This document shows positions 37,312 to 46,627 of a DNA stretch of 64,000 nt, in pieces. Source of the stretch: Pseudoduganella aquatica (GTDB lineage Bacteria > Pseudomonadota > Gammaproteobacteria > Burkholderiales > Burkholderiaceae_D); the NCBI RefSeq assembly GCF_009857595.1, contig NZ_WWCU01000013.1, positions 89,196 to 153,195 of the forward strand. The letters run 5' to 3'. A program made the translations under genes and the position numbers. The notes under the pieces were generated by a model. It saw only the letters and a list, made by a program, of their open reading frames with translations, ran no database searches and was not told the origin of the DNA. Positions within the stretch are counted from its first letter, which is position 1, and each line of letters begins with the position of its first letter.

Positions 37312-40300
37312 TTAGCAAAAGTCGCGGCTGACGGTGGGCAGGCTGCCGAGCAGGTGGCTCATGTCCACCAGGCGCTTGGCCACCAGGTGGCGCACGATGC
37401 CTTCCTGCTGCCACACGCCGTACACCCCCAGCAGCTGGGCGCCCAGCACTTCCTTGCGCTGCTGCTCCACCAGCGACGGCCAGATGATCACATTCACGTT
37501 CCCGGTCTCGTCCTCTATCGTGATGAACAGCACGCCCTTGGCCGTGCCCGGCCGCTGCCGCACGGTGACGATGCCGCAGCCGCGCGCGAGCTGGCCGTTG
37601 CGGTAGCTGTTCAGCGTGGACGCGGGCATGAAGCGGTGGTCCAGCAGCGTGGCGCGCAGCAGCGCCAGCGGATGGCGGCGCAAGGTCAGCCGCTGCGCGC
37701 GGTAGTCGCTGACGATGTCGTCGCCTTCGCTGGGCGGGCGCAGCTGCGGGACTTCCTCGTCCGGCTCGGTGGGACGCAGCAAGTCCTTGTCGGGCACGGC
37801 GCCGGCGGCTTCCCACAGGGCCTGGCGGCGGTTGCCGGACAGGCCTTCCAGCGCGTTGGCGCCGGCCAGCACTTGCAGGTCGTGCCGGTCGAGGTCGGCG
37901 CGCCGGGCCAGGTCGGCCACGCTGGCGAAGGCCCGCACGGCGCGCGCCTGTTCGATGCGCCCGGCGCTGTCGGGACGCATGCCGCGCAGCACGGAAAAGC
38001 CCAGCCGCACGGCAGGCTGGCTGCGCGCGCCGGCCTCTTCCTCCAGCGCCGAGTCCCAGCTGCTGATGGCCACGTCCACCGGCCGCACGATCACGCCATG
38101 GCGCCTGGCGTCCTGCACCAGCTGCGAGGGACCGTAGAAGCCCAGCGGCTGGCTGTTGAGCAAAGCGCACAGGAAGGCGGCCGGCTCATGGCATTTGACC
38201 CAGGAACTGGCGTAGGTCAGCAGCGCGAAACTGGCGGCGTGCGATTCGGGGAAACCGTATTCGCCGAAGCCCTGGATTTGCTCGCAGATGGCTTCGGCAA
38301 ACGCTTTGTCGTATTGATTCCGCACCATGCCTTCGACGATTTTCTTCTGGTACTTTTCGATATCGCCCTTACGCTTCCAGGCTGCCATGGCGCGCCGTAG
38401 CTGATCCGCCTCCCCCTGGGTGAAGTCAGCGGCGATCATGGCGATCTGCATCACCTGTTCCTGGAAGATGGGGACGCCCAGCGTGCGCTGCAGCGCCCCT
38501 TCCAGGCGCGGCTGGTACTCGATCAGTGAGGGGTCCATGCGGCGCTGCAGATAGGGATGGACCATGCCGCCCTGGATCGGGCCCGGCCGCACCAGCGCCA
38601 CCTCCACCACGAGATCGTAGAACACCCTCGGCCGCAGGCGCGGCAGCATGCTCATCTGCGCGCGCGACTCGATCTGGAATACGCCTATGGTGTCGGCCTC
38701 GCACATCATGTCGTAGGTTTGCGGGTCTTCGCGCGGGATGTCTTGCAGGCGGAACAGCGTGCCACGCCGCTCTCCGATCAGATCCAGTGATCGGCGCAGC
38801 GCTGACAGCATGCCTAGCGCCAGCACGTCCACCTTCATCAGGCCCAGTTCCTCCAGGTCGTCCTTGTCCCACTGGATCACGCTGCGGTCTTGCATGCTGG
38901 CGTTCTCGATGGGCACCAGACGCGACAGCTTGTCTTGCGCGATGACAAAGCCACCCACGTGCTGCGACAGGTGGCGCGGCATGCCGAGGAACTGGAAGGC
39001 CAGCGAGGCCCACTGGTGCGCGACCTTCGATTCCGGATCCAGCCCGCTTTCCCCGAGCCGGGCCAGCAAGTCCTGCTTGCTGTCAAACCAGCGGTGCGAC
39101 TTGGCCACCTTCTCCACGATGGCCAGGTCCACGCCCAGCGCCTTGCCGGCGTCGCGCAGCGCGCTTTTGGGCCGGTAGCAGATGACCGTGGCGGCCAGCG
39201 CGGCGCGGTGGCGTCCGTACTTCGCATAGATGTACTGGATCACTTCTTCGCGCCGCTGATGTTCGAAGTCCACGTCGATGTCCGGCGGCTCGGCGCGCTC
39301 GCGGGAAATGAAACGCCCCACCAGCAGCTTGCTTTGCGCAGGATCGACCTCGGTTACGCCCAGGCAATAGCATACGGCCGAATTGGCCGCCGAACCGCGT
39401 CCCTGGCACAGGATGCCCTTCGAACGGGCGAAGCGCACGATATCGTACACGGTGAGGAAATAGAACTCGTAGCCCAGTTCGGCGATCAGCTCCAGCTCCT
39501 CCTCGACCTGCTGTTGCACCTGTTCCGGCATGCCGTGCGGATAACGCGTTTGCGCGCCGATATAGGTTTCGTAACGCAGATAGCTGGCCGGCGTGTGGCC
39601 TGGCGGCACCAACTCGTGCGGATATTCGTACTTCAGTTCGTCCAGCGAGAACTTGCACAGTGCGGCGATGCGCACGGTTTCGTCCAGCGCGGCGCGGGGA
39701 TAGAGATTGGCCAGCCGCAGCCGCGAACGCAGGTGCTGCTCGGCGTTCTGCGCCAGCTCGTAACCACACTCGGCCACCGGGCGGCCCACACGCACCGCCG
39801 TCAAAGTGTCCAGCAGCGGCTTGCGCGAGCGCACGTGCATGCGCACATTGCCCACCGCCGTCACGGGCAAGCCATGCTGCCACGCCACCTCGTCCACGCT
39901 CATGCGGTGCGCCTCGTCGAAGGCGTGCTGCAGCAGGTTCAGGCCTATCCAGGCGCGGCCGGGGAACTGCGCCGCCATCCAGGCCGCCTGCAAGTGCAGC
40001 GCGTCCACGTCTTCCGGCTGGTCGGATGGATAGCGCGGCAGCAGTATCAGCAGGCAGTCCGGCAAGCCCTTCAGGTGCGCCTGGGCCGGCTGCGGCGCGG
40101 CGATGTCGTCCAGGTAGAGCTTGTAGCTGCCCTTGACCACGCCTTCCCGCATGCGCGCCAAAGTGATGAGTTCGGACAGGTTGCCATAGCCTGCGCGGTT
40201 TTTCGCCAGCACCAGCAGCGACAGCCCCGGCGAGCCATCCGGCTTGCTCAAGTGGAAATGACTGCCTATCAGCAAGGGGAATGGCGGCGCTCCGTCCGGC

Positions 40301-40509
40301 GTGGCGCGCTTGGCCGCCCCGTGCGCCCGCACCACGCCCGCCAGCGAACACTCGTCGGTGATGGCCAGCGCGGCGTAGTCCAGCTGCACGGCGCGCTCAG
40401 CCAGCTCCTCGGCATGGGAAGCGCCTTGCAAAAATGAAAAGTTCGTCAGGCAAAACAGTTCCGCATAGGCTGGCAGGCTGCTGGCTGGCGACGGCGAGGG
40501 GGACGGCAT
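37312..40509 (-). CDS. dnaE2: error-prone DNA polymerase DnaE2 (ImuC)
   Basis: 1065 residues, typical for DnaE2, the C-family polymerase of SOS mutagenesis that works with ImuA and ImuB. The N-terminal PHP domain starts at Y-A-E-L-F-C-L-T-N-F-S-F-L-Q-G-A-S. The polymerase core has G-R-G-S-A-A-N-S and P-P-D-I-D-V-D-F with catalytic aspartates; an OB domain near the end includes G-N-V-N-V-I-I-W-P. It ends short of the clamp-binding tail of DnaE1. A LexA box lies 10 bases before the ATG. imuA and imuB are 13 kb away at 53.8-55.9 kb. Confidence 0.95.
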   Translation of the reverse strand: MPSPSPSPASSLPAYAELFCLTNFSFLQGASHAEELAERAVQLDYAALAITDECSLAGVVRAHGAAKRATPDGAPPFPLLIGSHFHLSKPDGSPGLSLLVLAKNRAGYGNLSELITLARMREGVVKGSYKLYLDDIAAPQPAQAHLKGLPDCLLILLPRYPSDQPEDVDALHLQAAWMAAQFPGRAWIGLNLLQHAFDEAHRMSVDEVAWQHGLPVTAVGNVRMHVRSRKPLLDTLTAVRVGRPVAECGYELAQNAEQHLRSRLRLANLYPRAALDETVRIAALCKFSLDELKYEYPHELVPPGHTPASYLRYETYIGAQTRYPHGMPEQVQQQVEEELELIAELGYEFYFLTVYDIVRFARSKGILCQGRGSAANSAVCYCLGVTEVDPAQSKLLVGRFISRERAEPPDIDVDFEHQRREEVIQYIYAKYGRHRAALAATVICYRPKSALRDAGKALGVDLAIVEKVAKSHRWFDSKQDLLARLGESGLDPESKVAHQWASLAFQFLGMPRHLSQHVGGFVIAQDKLSRLVPIENASMQDRSVIQWDKDDLEELGLMKVDVLALGMLSALRRSLDLIGERRGTLFRLQDIPREDPQTYDMMCEADTIGVFQIESRAQMSMLPRLRPRVFYDLVVEVALVRPGPIQGGMVHPYLQRRMDPSLIEYQPRLEGALQRTLGVPIFQEQVMQIAMIAADFTQGEADQLRRAMAAWKRKGDIEKYQKKIVEGMVRNQYDKAFAEAICEQIQGFGEYGFPESHAASFALLTYASSWVKCHEPAAFLCALLNSQPLGFYGPSQLVQDARRHGVIVRPVDVAISSWDSALEEEAGARSQPAVRLGFSVLRGMRPDSAGRIEQARAVRAFASVADLARRADLDRHDLQVLAGANALEGLSGNRRQALWEAAGAVPDKDLLRPTEPDEEVPQLRPPSEGDDIVSDYRAQRLTLRRHPLALLRATLLDHRFMPASTLNSYRNGQLARGCGIVTVRQRPGTAKGVLFITIEDETGNVNVIIWPSLVEQQRKEVLGAQLLGVYGVWQQEGIVRHLVAKRLVDMSHLLGSLPTVSRDFC

Positions 40510-40519
40510 GGCTCAAGAA

Positions 40520-40544
40520 TACTGTATATAAATACAGTATTGTA
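40520..40544 (-). promoter_or_regulatory. LexA box and -10 of dnaE2
   Basis: TACTGTATATAAATACAGTA (40520-40539) is a nearly perfect CTGT-N8-ACAG SOS box. On the minus strand a TACAAT -10 (40539-40544) abuts it, so LexA would cover the transcription start. The start codon of dnaE2 is 10 bases further on. The 100-base gap also serves the divergent PhzF-like gene. Confidence 0.88.
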
Positions 40545-40609
40545 CGCGCATCGTGCGGCGCTGGACAGTCTGCGCTATGCTATCCGGCCCGGCAATTTAA
40601 GGTACATAT

Positions 40610-41449
40610 ATGCAACGCACCGTCCATGAACTGAAATGCTTCGGCAGCCGCCCCGGCGAGGGCAACGCGGCCCTGGTGGTGCTGGGGGACGCGTCCAGCG
40701 AAGCCCAGCGGCAGGACTTTGCCCGGGCGCAGAACCGCAGCGCGTGCGTGTTTGTGGATGCCGTGGCTCCTGCGGACGGAGGCGGTGCCGCAGCCCAGGA
40801 CGCGCTGTTCGTGCTGGATTACTACTATCCGCACATGCGCAGCCCGCTGTGCCTGCACGCGACGCTGGCGGCGGCGCGCGTGCTGCTGCGCGAACATGGC
40901 GCGCCGCTGGCGGTGCGCACCGCCCTGCGCGGCCAGCTGCTGCACGTGTCCGAGCGCGGCACGGATGTGTTTGTCCGCCTGCAGCGCCAGCCGACGCCGG
41001 ACGTGGTCATTCCGCCGGACTTGCCTGCCGCCCTGCTCGGCCAGCCCAGCTTGCGCCTGGCTTCCGCGCCGGCCATCGCCTCGGTCGGCAGCCCCAAGCT
41101 GCTGCTGGAACTGGACAGCGCGGCTGCCTTGCAGGCCCTGCGCCCGGATCTGGCGCGCATCGCCGCCTGGGGCAAGGAGCACGGAGTGAGTGGTTGCTAC
41201 GCCTACGCGCGCCGCGGCGACGGCAGCTTTGAAGGCCGCAACTTCAACCATCTGGACCCGGCGCTGGAAGACAGCGCCACCGGCGTGGCGGCCGGCGCGC
41301 TGACCGTGCACCTGGGCCGCGCCCTCACCCTGCACCAGGGCGCCGCGCTGGGCCAGCCCTGCGTGCTGCGCACCGAATTGGACGGCGGCCGCGCGGACGG
41401 CGAACACATATTAATCGGCGGCGCGGCCGCATTCCTGCGGCCCCACTGA
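40610..41449 (+). CDS. PhzF-family protein with altered catalytic positions
   Basis: 279 residues with the two-half PhzF isomerase fold: start G-N-A-A-L-V-V-L near 19-26, second-half motif E-D-S-A-T-G-V-A-A-G-A-L near 223. In active PhzF enzymes the catalytic Glu sits in N-L-S-E-T; here the aligned stretch is N-R-S-A-C-V-F-V, with Ala instead of Glu. The usual C-G-H-A-T-L-A is C-L-H-A-T-L-A. So it may not catalyse the normal isomerisation. AAGG lies 8 bases before the ATG. It is divergent from dnaE2 and may be SOS-influenced through the shared gap. Substrate unknown. Confidence 0.75.
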   Translation: MQRTVHELKCFGSRPGEGNAALVVLGDASSEAQRQDFARAQNRSACVFVDAVAPADGGGAAAQDALFVLDYYYPHMRSPLCLHATLAAARVLLREHGAPLAVRTALRGQLLHVSERGTDVFVRLQRQPTPDVVIPPDLPAALLGQPSLRLASAPAIASVGSPKLLLELDSAAALQALRPDLARIAAWGKEHGVSGCYAYARRGDGSFEGRNFNHLDPALEDSATGVAAGALTVHLGRALTLHQGAALGQPCVLRTELDGGRADGEHILIGGAAAFLRPH

Positions 41450-41462
41450 GCGGAAAGCCTGT

Positions 41463-41507
41463 CACATACACCATTTTTTCAGGCGCACAATAAAAATAGT
41501 GTATGTG
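41463..41507. promoter_or_regulatory. 16-bp inverted repeat upstream of a TonB receptor
   Basis: CACATACACCATTTTT (41463-41478) and AAAAATAGTGTATGTG (41492-41507) are inverted copies matching at 15 of 16 bases, 13 bases apart. They lie between the PhzF-like stop and the receptor's GTG start, about 100 bases before it. No T-run follows the second arm. An operator for a dimeric regulator is the simplest reading. Confidence 0.7.
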
Positions 41508-41607
41508 TGCTGAAATTGAAACAAAGAGGCAGCAAGATACGGTTCGTAACTTTCAGTTGAACGTGCTGAGCTATAAAATCAGCGAAATCTTTCATCTGGA
41601 GAAACAC

Positions 41608-43986
41608 GTGCCTACTATTTCCGCCCTCCGCCGCGCCGTTCTGCTCAGTCTGTACGGCAGCGCCGCCCTGGCGACCATGGCCCCGGCCGCCCAAGCCCAG
41701 AGCGCCGACGCCAGCGCCAGCCCCATGCAATCAGTCAATGTGGTGGGCTCGCGCCGCGCCACCAGCTCCGCCACCGACACCGTGGTGCCGGTCGACGTGA
41801 TCCCGATGAACAAGGCGGCCGAGCAAGGCGCCCAGTTCGACCTGTCGCAGACGCTGACCTATATTTCGCCGTCCTTCAACTCCACCCGCCAGACCGGCGC
41901 CGACGGCGCCGACCTGGTGGACTCGGCCGCGCTGCGCGGCCTGAGTTCGGACCAGACCCTGGTGCTGATCAACGGCAAGCGCCGCCACACCGCCGCGCTG
42001 GTGAACATCTTCGGCGCGCGCAACCGCGGCAGCACCGGCACCGACATGAACACCATCCCGACCATGGCCATCAAGGACGTGCAGATCCTGCGCGACGGCG
42101 CGGCCGCCCAGTACGGCTCGGACGCCATCGCCGGCGTGATGGACATCGGCCTGAAGAAAAACATCGGCTGCGAATCGTCGGTGGGCTACAGCCAGTACTC
42201 GGCCGGCGACGGCAAGAACTACATGGCGTCGGCCTACTGCGGCTTCGCCATGGCCGGCGGCACGGTGGGCGTGACCGGCGAATACCTGGACCGCGGCCGC
42301 TCCAACCGCGCCGAGCCGGGCAACCCGCGCACCATAGGCGATTCCAAGTCCGAGAACCAGACCGTCTACGTGAACGGTGAAATTCCGGCCGGCGCGGGCG
42401 GCAAGTTCTACTTCACGGCCGGCCTGCAGCAGCGCGACGCCTCCAGCGGCGCCTGGGCGCGCGACGGCGTCGACGACGTGCCGACCCGCAACTCGGCCGC
42501 CATGTACCCGAACGGCTTCGTGCCCTTCATCAACGGCGAGCTGGACGACCGCTACGGCATCATCGGCTACCGCAGCAAGCTCGGCGAGTGGAACACCGAC
42601 CTCTCGCAGACCTACGGCTACAACCGCCTGAAGTACAACATCAGCAACACGCTGAACGCGTCCATCGCCAACCTGCCGGCCAACAAGGGCATCAGCCCGA
42701 GCAGCTTCAACGCGGGCGGCTTCTCCTTCCAGCAGACCACCACCAACGCCGACGCCAGCCGCTACTTCGAGGGCCTGGTGGGCGACGGCATGAACGTGGC
42801 CTTCGGCGCCGAATACCGCCGCGAGCAGTACAAGATCTTCGCCGGCGAGCCGGGCTCGTATATCGACGCGGACGGTCCCGGCGGCGGCAATGCCGGCAGC
42901 CAGGGCTTCCCCGGCTTCCAGCCGGGCGACGTGACCAACGCCAGCCGCCACAGCACCGCGCTGTACCTGGACCTGGAAGCGGACCTGAACAAGAAAACCA
43001 AGCTGCAGGGCGCGCTGCGCTACGAGAAATTCAGCGACTTCGGCTCCACCGTGACCGGCAAGCTGGCCGGTTCCTACAGCGTGAACGACGCGGTGCTGCT
43101 GCGCGGTTCGGCCAGCACCGGCTTCCGCGCGCCGTCGCTGCAGCAGGCGCACTTCTCGTCCACCTACACCGACTTCGTGGGCGGCAAGCCGACCGACATC
43201 TCGATCACCCCGGCCGTGGGCGCGGTGGGCCAGCTGGCCGGCCTGCCGCCGCTGAAGGAAGAAAAGTCGCGCAGCTTCACCCTGGGCGCGACCTGGACCC
43301 CGAGCGGCGCGCTGTCGGTCACGGCCGACCTGTACCAGATCAAGATCAAGGACCGCATCGTGCTGTCCGGCCTGTTTGACGACAGCAACTACCCTACCCT
43401 GGCCGCCAAGCTGGCCACGCTGGGCGTGGGCGGCGCGCAGTTCTTCGTCAACTCGGTCGACACCAAGACGCGCGGCCTGGACCTGACCGCGTCGCACCGC
43501 GGCGCCATCGCCGGCAACAAGCTGACCACCTTCCTGGCCATGAACTTCGGCAAGACCGAAGTGGACGCCATCCACGCCCCGGCCGCGCTGAAAGGCTACG
43601 AGGACGTGCTGCTGTCCGAGCGCGAGCGCCTGTTCCTGGAACAGGGCGGCCCGCGCCGCAAGGCCACGCTGGGCTTCGACCTGACCACCGGCGCGCTGGA
43701 GACCGACTTCAAGATCATCCACTTCGGCCCGCAGACCCTGGGCACCTGGAGCGGCACCGCCTCCGGCGTGGCCAACCAGCGCTACGCGCCCAAGACCTCG
43801 GCCGACCTGGGCTTCACCTACAGCTTCAGCAAGAACACCAAGCTGACCTTCGGCGCGAGCAACATCTTCAACGTCCATCCTAGCGTGCAGGATCCGAACG
43901 AAACCGACAACGGCTTCAAGTACGAAAGCGTGCAGTTCGGCCTGAACGGCACCTCCTACTTCGGCCGCCTGTGGGTCAAGTTCTAA
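41608..43986 (+). CDS. TonB-dependent receptor, GTG start
   Basis: 792 residues. The GTG at 41608 has CTGGAGAA 7-14 bases upstream and starts directly on a signal peptide (M-P-T-I-S-A-L-R-R-A-V-L-L, cut after A-Q-A); the upstream in-frame stretch is not signal-like. Plug domain: V-N-V-V-G-S-R-R, then L-R-G-L-S-S-D-Q-T-L-V-L-I-N-G-K-R-R-H, I-L-R-D-G-A-A-A-Q-Y-G-S-D-A-I-A-G-V. The barrel ends G-R-L-W-V-K-F. The type with G-K-R-R-H-T in the plug has many uncharacterised members, so no substrate is given. No partner enzyme is adjacent. A 16-bp inverted repeat lies upstream and a terminator follows. Confidence 0.88.
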   Translation: MPTISALRRAVLLSLYGSAALATMAPAAQAQSADASASPMQSVNVVGSRRATSSATDTVVPVDVIPMNKAAEQGAQFDLSQTLTYISPSFNSTRQTGADGADLVDSAALRGLSSDQTLVLINGKRRHTAALVNIFGARNRGSTGTDMNTIPTMAIKDVQILRDGAAAQYGSDAIAGVMDIGLKKNIGCESSVGYSQYSAGDGKNYMASAYCGFAMAGGTVGVTGEYLDRGRSNRAEPGNPRTIGDSKSENQTVYVNGEIPAGAGGKFYFTAGLQQRDASSGAWARDGVDDVPTRNSAAMYPNGFVPFINGELDDRYGIIGYRSKLGEWNTDLSQTYGYNRLKYNISNTLNASIANLPANKGISPSSFNAGGFSFQQTTTNADASRYFEGLVGDGMNVAFGAEYRREQYKIFAGEPGSYIDADGPGGGNAGSQGFPGFQPGDVTNASRHSTALYLDLEADLNKKTKLQGALRYEKFSDFGSTVTGKLAGSYSVNDAVLLRGSASTGFRAPSLQQAHFSSTYTDFVGGKPTDISITPAVGAVGQLAGLPPLKEEKSRSFTLGATWTPSGALSVTADLYQIKIKDRIVLSGLFDDSNYPTLAAKLATLGVGGAQFFVNSVDTKTRGLDLTASHRGAIAGNKLTTFLAMNFGKTEVDAIHAPAALKGYEDVLLSERERLFLEQGGPRRKATLGFDLTTGALETDFKIIHFGPQTLGTWSGTASGVANQRYAPKTSADLGFTYSFSKNTKLTFGASNIFNVHPSVQDPNETDNGFKYESVQFGLNGTSYFGRLWVKF

Positions 43987-44005
43987 GCTGATTCCGGCCT
44001 GGCCA

Positions 44006-44041
44006 AAACGCCCGCCGCAGCAATGCGCCGGGCGTTTTTTT
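44006..44041 (+). terminator. rho-independent terminator after the TonB receptor
   Basis: ACGCCCG ... CGGGCGT stem with an inner GCGC-type pairing and seven T residues, 22 bases after the receptor stop. It also lies just past the stop of the convergent CoaD-HD gene. Confidence 0.75.
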
Positions 44042-44053
44042 GCGCCTGCCAGT

Positions 44054-45193
44054 CTAGAGGACGGCGATTTCGTCGCTCATGTTGAGGATGGCCTGGGCAT
44101 TGTATTGTTCGGCGAAGAAGGGGTCGCCGAACAGGGTGCCGGCTTCGGCCTTGTGGCGCAGATAGGTCAGCACCTGGCCGCGCTGCAGGGCGTAGCGGTC
44201 GTCGGAGATGTGGCGGTATTCGGCGCGGATGCCTTGCGTGTAGTGGCGGTACACGTCCTCCGCCTGCCCCAGGATCGCCAAATCCACGCTGAGCATGGTT
44301 TCCTTCAGCGGGTGCGCCACGCCGGCACTCTGGAAGTGGTCGGTGGCGCGTATCAGCGCGGCCACGTCGGCGGAGATGTCCGGCCCCAGGCCGCTGGCCA
44401 GCCATTGCCGCGCGCTGGCTTCCTCGTTCGACAGCCCGCTACCGGCGCCATGGTCGTACACCGCGTCGTGGAACCAGAAGGCGGCGCGCACGATGTCGGC
44501 GTCGCGCCGCGCCGGGCCGACGTTGGCGCTCCAGGTGCGGATCTCGGCCAGGCCGTGCACCAGGTGGTCCAGGTTGTGGTAGTGGCGCTCCGGGCCGCCG
44601 TAGGCGCCGGGGCCGGTCAGGCGCTCGAACCAGGCGTCGGCGTTGGCGGCGGCCGCAGGATCGGCCGCGGCGCCCTGCCACAGCGCGTCCCATTCCTTGC
44701 GCAGCCAGCTGATGATCCAGGCTTTGTAGGCCGGCGCGGGCACGAAGTTCTTCATGGTCCAGTTCCAGCCCACCGGCCCTTCCAGCGCCTTGACGAAGCT
44801 GGAGCTGACGGAGCCGAGGTCGCGCGGCGGCATCACGAACAGGGTCTTGGCGCCGCCGATCACGTCCACATTGGTCTGCTGGATCAGGTTTTCATAGTCG
44901 AAGTCGGCGGTGGTGCGGATGCCGCGCACCAGGTAGTCGATGCCGTGCTTCTTGGCCACGCGCGCCGTGTAGTCGCTCTTGACGATCTGCACCTGCACAT
45001 TGTCCCAGCCGCGCTCGGCGCAGCTCTCGGCGATGATGGCCTTGCGCTGCTCGGCCGAGAACTTGGGCTGCTTGGTGGAGTTCTCGGACAGGAACACCAC
45101 CACCTCGTCCGCAATGGAACGCGCCTCGCCTATCACCCACATATGGCCATTGGTGATAGGGTCCAGGGTGCCCGAAAAGCCGATTTTCTTCAT
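44054..45193 (-). CDS. CoaD-like nucleotidyltransferase fused to an HD phosphohydrolase
   Basis: 379 residues with two domains. Residues 1-165 match phosphopantetheine adenylyltransferase: G-T-L-D-P-I-T-N-G-H at 8-17 (nucleotide T/HxGH-type motif), Y-L-V-R-G-I-R-T-T-A-D-F-D-Y-E, and S-S-S-F-V-K. Residues 185-379 match a COG4339-type HD domain: R-H-Y-H-N-L-D-H (203-210), F-W-F-H-D-A-V-Y-D with HD at 242-243, and D304. The usual CoaD is about 160 residues without an HD part, so this is a fusion. GGAG lies 6-9 bases before the ATG at 45191-45193. The product is cytoplasmic; the true substrate is unknown, and the genome should also have a normal coaD. Confidence 0.85.
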   Translation of the reverse strand: MKKIGFSGTLDPITNGHMWVIGEARSIADEVVVFLSENSTKQPKFSAEQRKAIIAESCAERGWDNVQVQIVKSDYTARVAKKHGIDYLVRGIRTTADFDYENLIQQTNVDVIGGAKTLFVMPPRDLGSVSSSFVKALEGPVGWNWTMKNFVPAPAYKAWIISWLRKEWDALWQGAAADPAAAANADAWFERLTGPGAYGGPERHYHNLDHLVHGLAEIRTWSANVGPARRDADIVRAAFWFHDAVYDHGAGSGLSNEEASARQWLASGLGPDISADVAALIRATDHFQSAGVAHPLKETMLSVDLAILGQAEDVYRHYTQGIRAEYRHISDDRYALQRGQVLTYLRHKAEAGTLFGDPFFAEQYNAQAILNMSDEIAVL

Positions 45194-45259
45194 GCGCCGC
45201 TCCACTGCCGAGGTAAAACGACATTCTAGCCGGGCGCGGCCTTTCCGGTTACAGGAAAC

Positions 45260-46627
45260 TCAACTTTTAGGAAACTCGACTCTGACCTGCAAGCCGCCCA
45301 GGCGCTCGGACTGCCCCAGCACCAGCGCGGCGCCGTGGCGCTCGGCGATGGCCTTGATAATGGCCAGCCCCAGCCCGCTGCCGCCGGCCGCGCTGCCCGG
45401 CACGCGGTAGAAGCGGCTGAACACGCGCTCGCGCTCCTCGGGCGAAATGCCGGGGCCGCTGTCCTCGACGCACAGCACCGGGCCGCGTTCGCCCTGCAGC
45501 ACTTCCACGTCCACCGTGCCGCCGGCCGGCGTGTACTTGATGGCGTTGTCGATCAGGTTGCGCAGCAGGATCAGCAGCGCGTCGCCCTGCCCCGCCACGC
45601 TCAGATCGTCGGCGCGCGGCAGGCCCAGGTCGATCTCGCGCGCCTGTGCGGCGCCCGCCATGTCGCCCAGGGTGCGCTTGGCCAGGTCGGCCAGGTTGAC
45701 CTGGTCGAATTTCTGCTCGGCGCCGCCGGACTCCTGCCGCGCCAGCACCAGCAATTGCTCCACCAGCCGCGTGGCGCGCTCGATGCCGGCCGTCAGGCGG
45801 CCCACCGCCACCGCGCGCGCGGACGCGTCCTCGGCGCGGTCCAGGCTCAGCACCTGCAGCTTGAGCGCGGCCAGCGGCGAGCGCAGCTCGTGCGCGGCGT
45901 CGGCCACGAAATGCTGCTGCGCGTCAAAGGCGGTGCGCACGCGGCCGAACAGCAGGTTCAGTTCGTGCACCAGCGGCCGCACCTCGTCCGGCAAGTCGTT
46001 CTCGGACACGGGCGACAAATCGTCCGCCTGGCGCGCCGCCACCTGCTTGCGCACGCGCGCCACCGGCGCCAGCGAACCGCTGACCACCCACCACACCACC
46101 AGCATCAGCAGCGGCGCCATCAGCGCGATGGGCGCCACCGTGCGCAGCGCCAGGGCGCCGGCCATGCGCTGGCGCACCGCCATGTCCTGCGCGATCTGCA
46201 CGGTCTGGTTGCTGGTCTGCACGGAGAAGATGCGGTAGGTGGCGCCGCGCACGCGCACATTGGAAAAGCCCAGCACGGCGCGCTGCGGCAGCTCGGCGCG
46301 GGACAGCGAACGGAACACCTGCACGCCGTCCGGGGTCCACACCTGCACCACCATGTCGTCGTTGCCGGGGTCGGCCGCCGGGTCGTTGGCGTGGTTGGCC
46401 AGCGGCGCGCCGGAACGCAGCGACAGCGCCATCTGCTGCATGTGGTAGTCGAAGATTTCGTCGGCGTCGCTGCGCGCGCTGCGGTAGGCGATCAGGGCCT
46501 GGGCCATGGCGGCCAGCACGATGGCGGCCAGCAGAAACCACAGCAGGCGCGCGCGCAGCGAGTGCGAGACCGAACGCGACACGGACTTGCTGACCGACTG
46601 CGACATCGACGCGACGGAGACCTTCAT
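45260..46627 (-). CDS. sensor histidine kinase of a QseC/PmrB-like two-component system
   Basis: 455 residues. An unusual N-terminus repeats S-x-S (S-Q-S-V-S-K-S-V-S-R-S-V-S-H-S), then membrane segment 1 (about 27-48), a periplasmic sensor of about 120 residues, membrane segment 2 (about 168-190), HAMP, HisKA with H-E-L-R-S-P-L-A-A-L-K, and the ATPase with N-A-I-K-Y-T-P, E-D-S-G-P-G-I and G-S-G-L-G-L-A-I. The stop of the regulator overlaps its ATG (ATGA). The operon degQ-regulator-kinase points to envelope stress sensing. Confidence 0.92.
   Translation of the reverse strand: MKVSVASMSQSVSKSVSRSVSHSLRARLLWFLLAAIVLAAMAQALIAYRSARSDADEIFDYHMQQMALSLRSGAPLANHANDPAADPGNDDMVVQVWTPDGVQVFRSLSRAELPQRAVLGFSNVRVRGATYRIFSVQTSNQTVQIAQDMAVRQRMAGALALRTVAPIALMAPLLMLVVWWVVSGSLAPVARVRKQVAARQADDLSPVSENDLPDEVRPLVHELNLLFGRVRTAFDAQQHFVADAAHELRSPLAALKLQVLSLDRAEDASARAVAVGRLTAGIERATRLVEQLLVLARQESGGAEQKFDQVNLADLAKRTLGDMAGAAQAREIDLGLPRADDLSVAGQGDALLILLRNLIDNAIKYTPAGGTVDVEVLQGERGPVLCVEDSGPGISPEERERVFSRFYRVPGSAAGGSGLGLAIIKAIAERHGAALVLGQSERLGGLQVRVEFPKS

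Noticed and set aside
46565..46603. S-V-S repeats in the kinase N-terminus as a separate small gene
   Set aside because: They are in frame with the kinase and start at the ATGA overlap; simple low complexity is the better reading.
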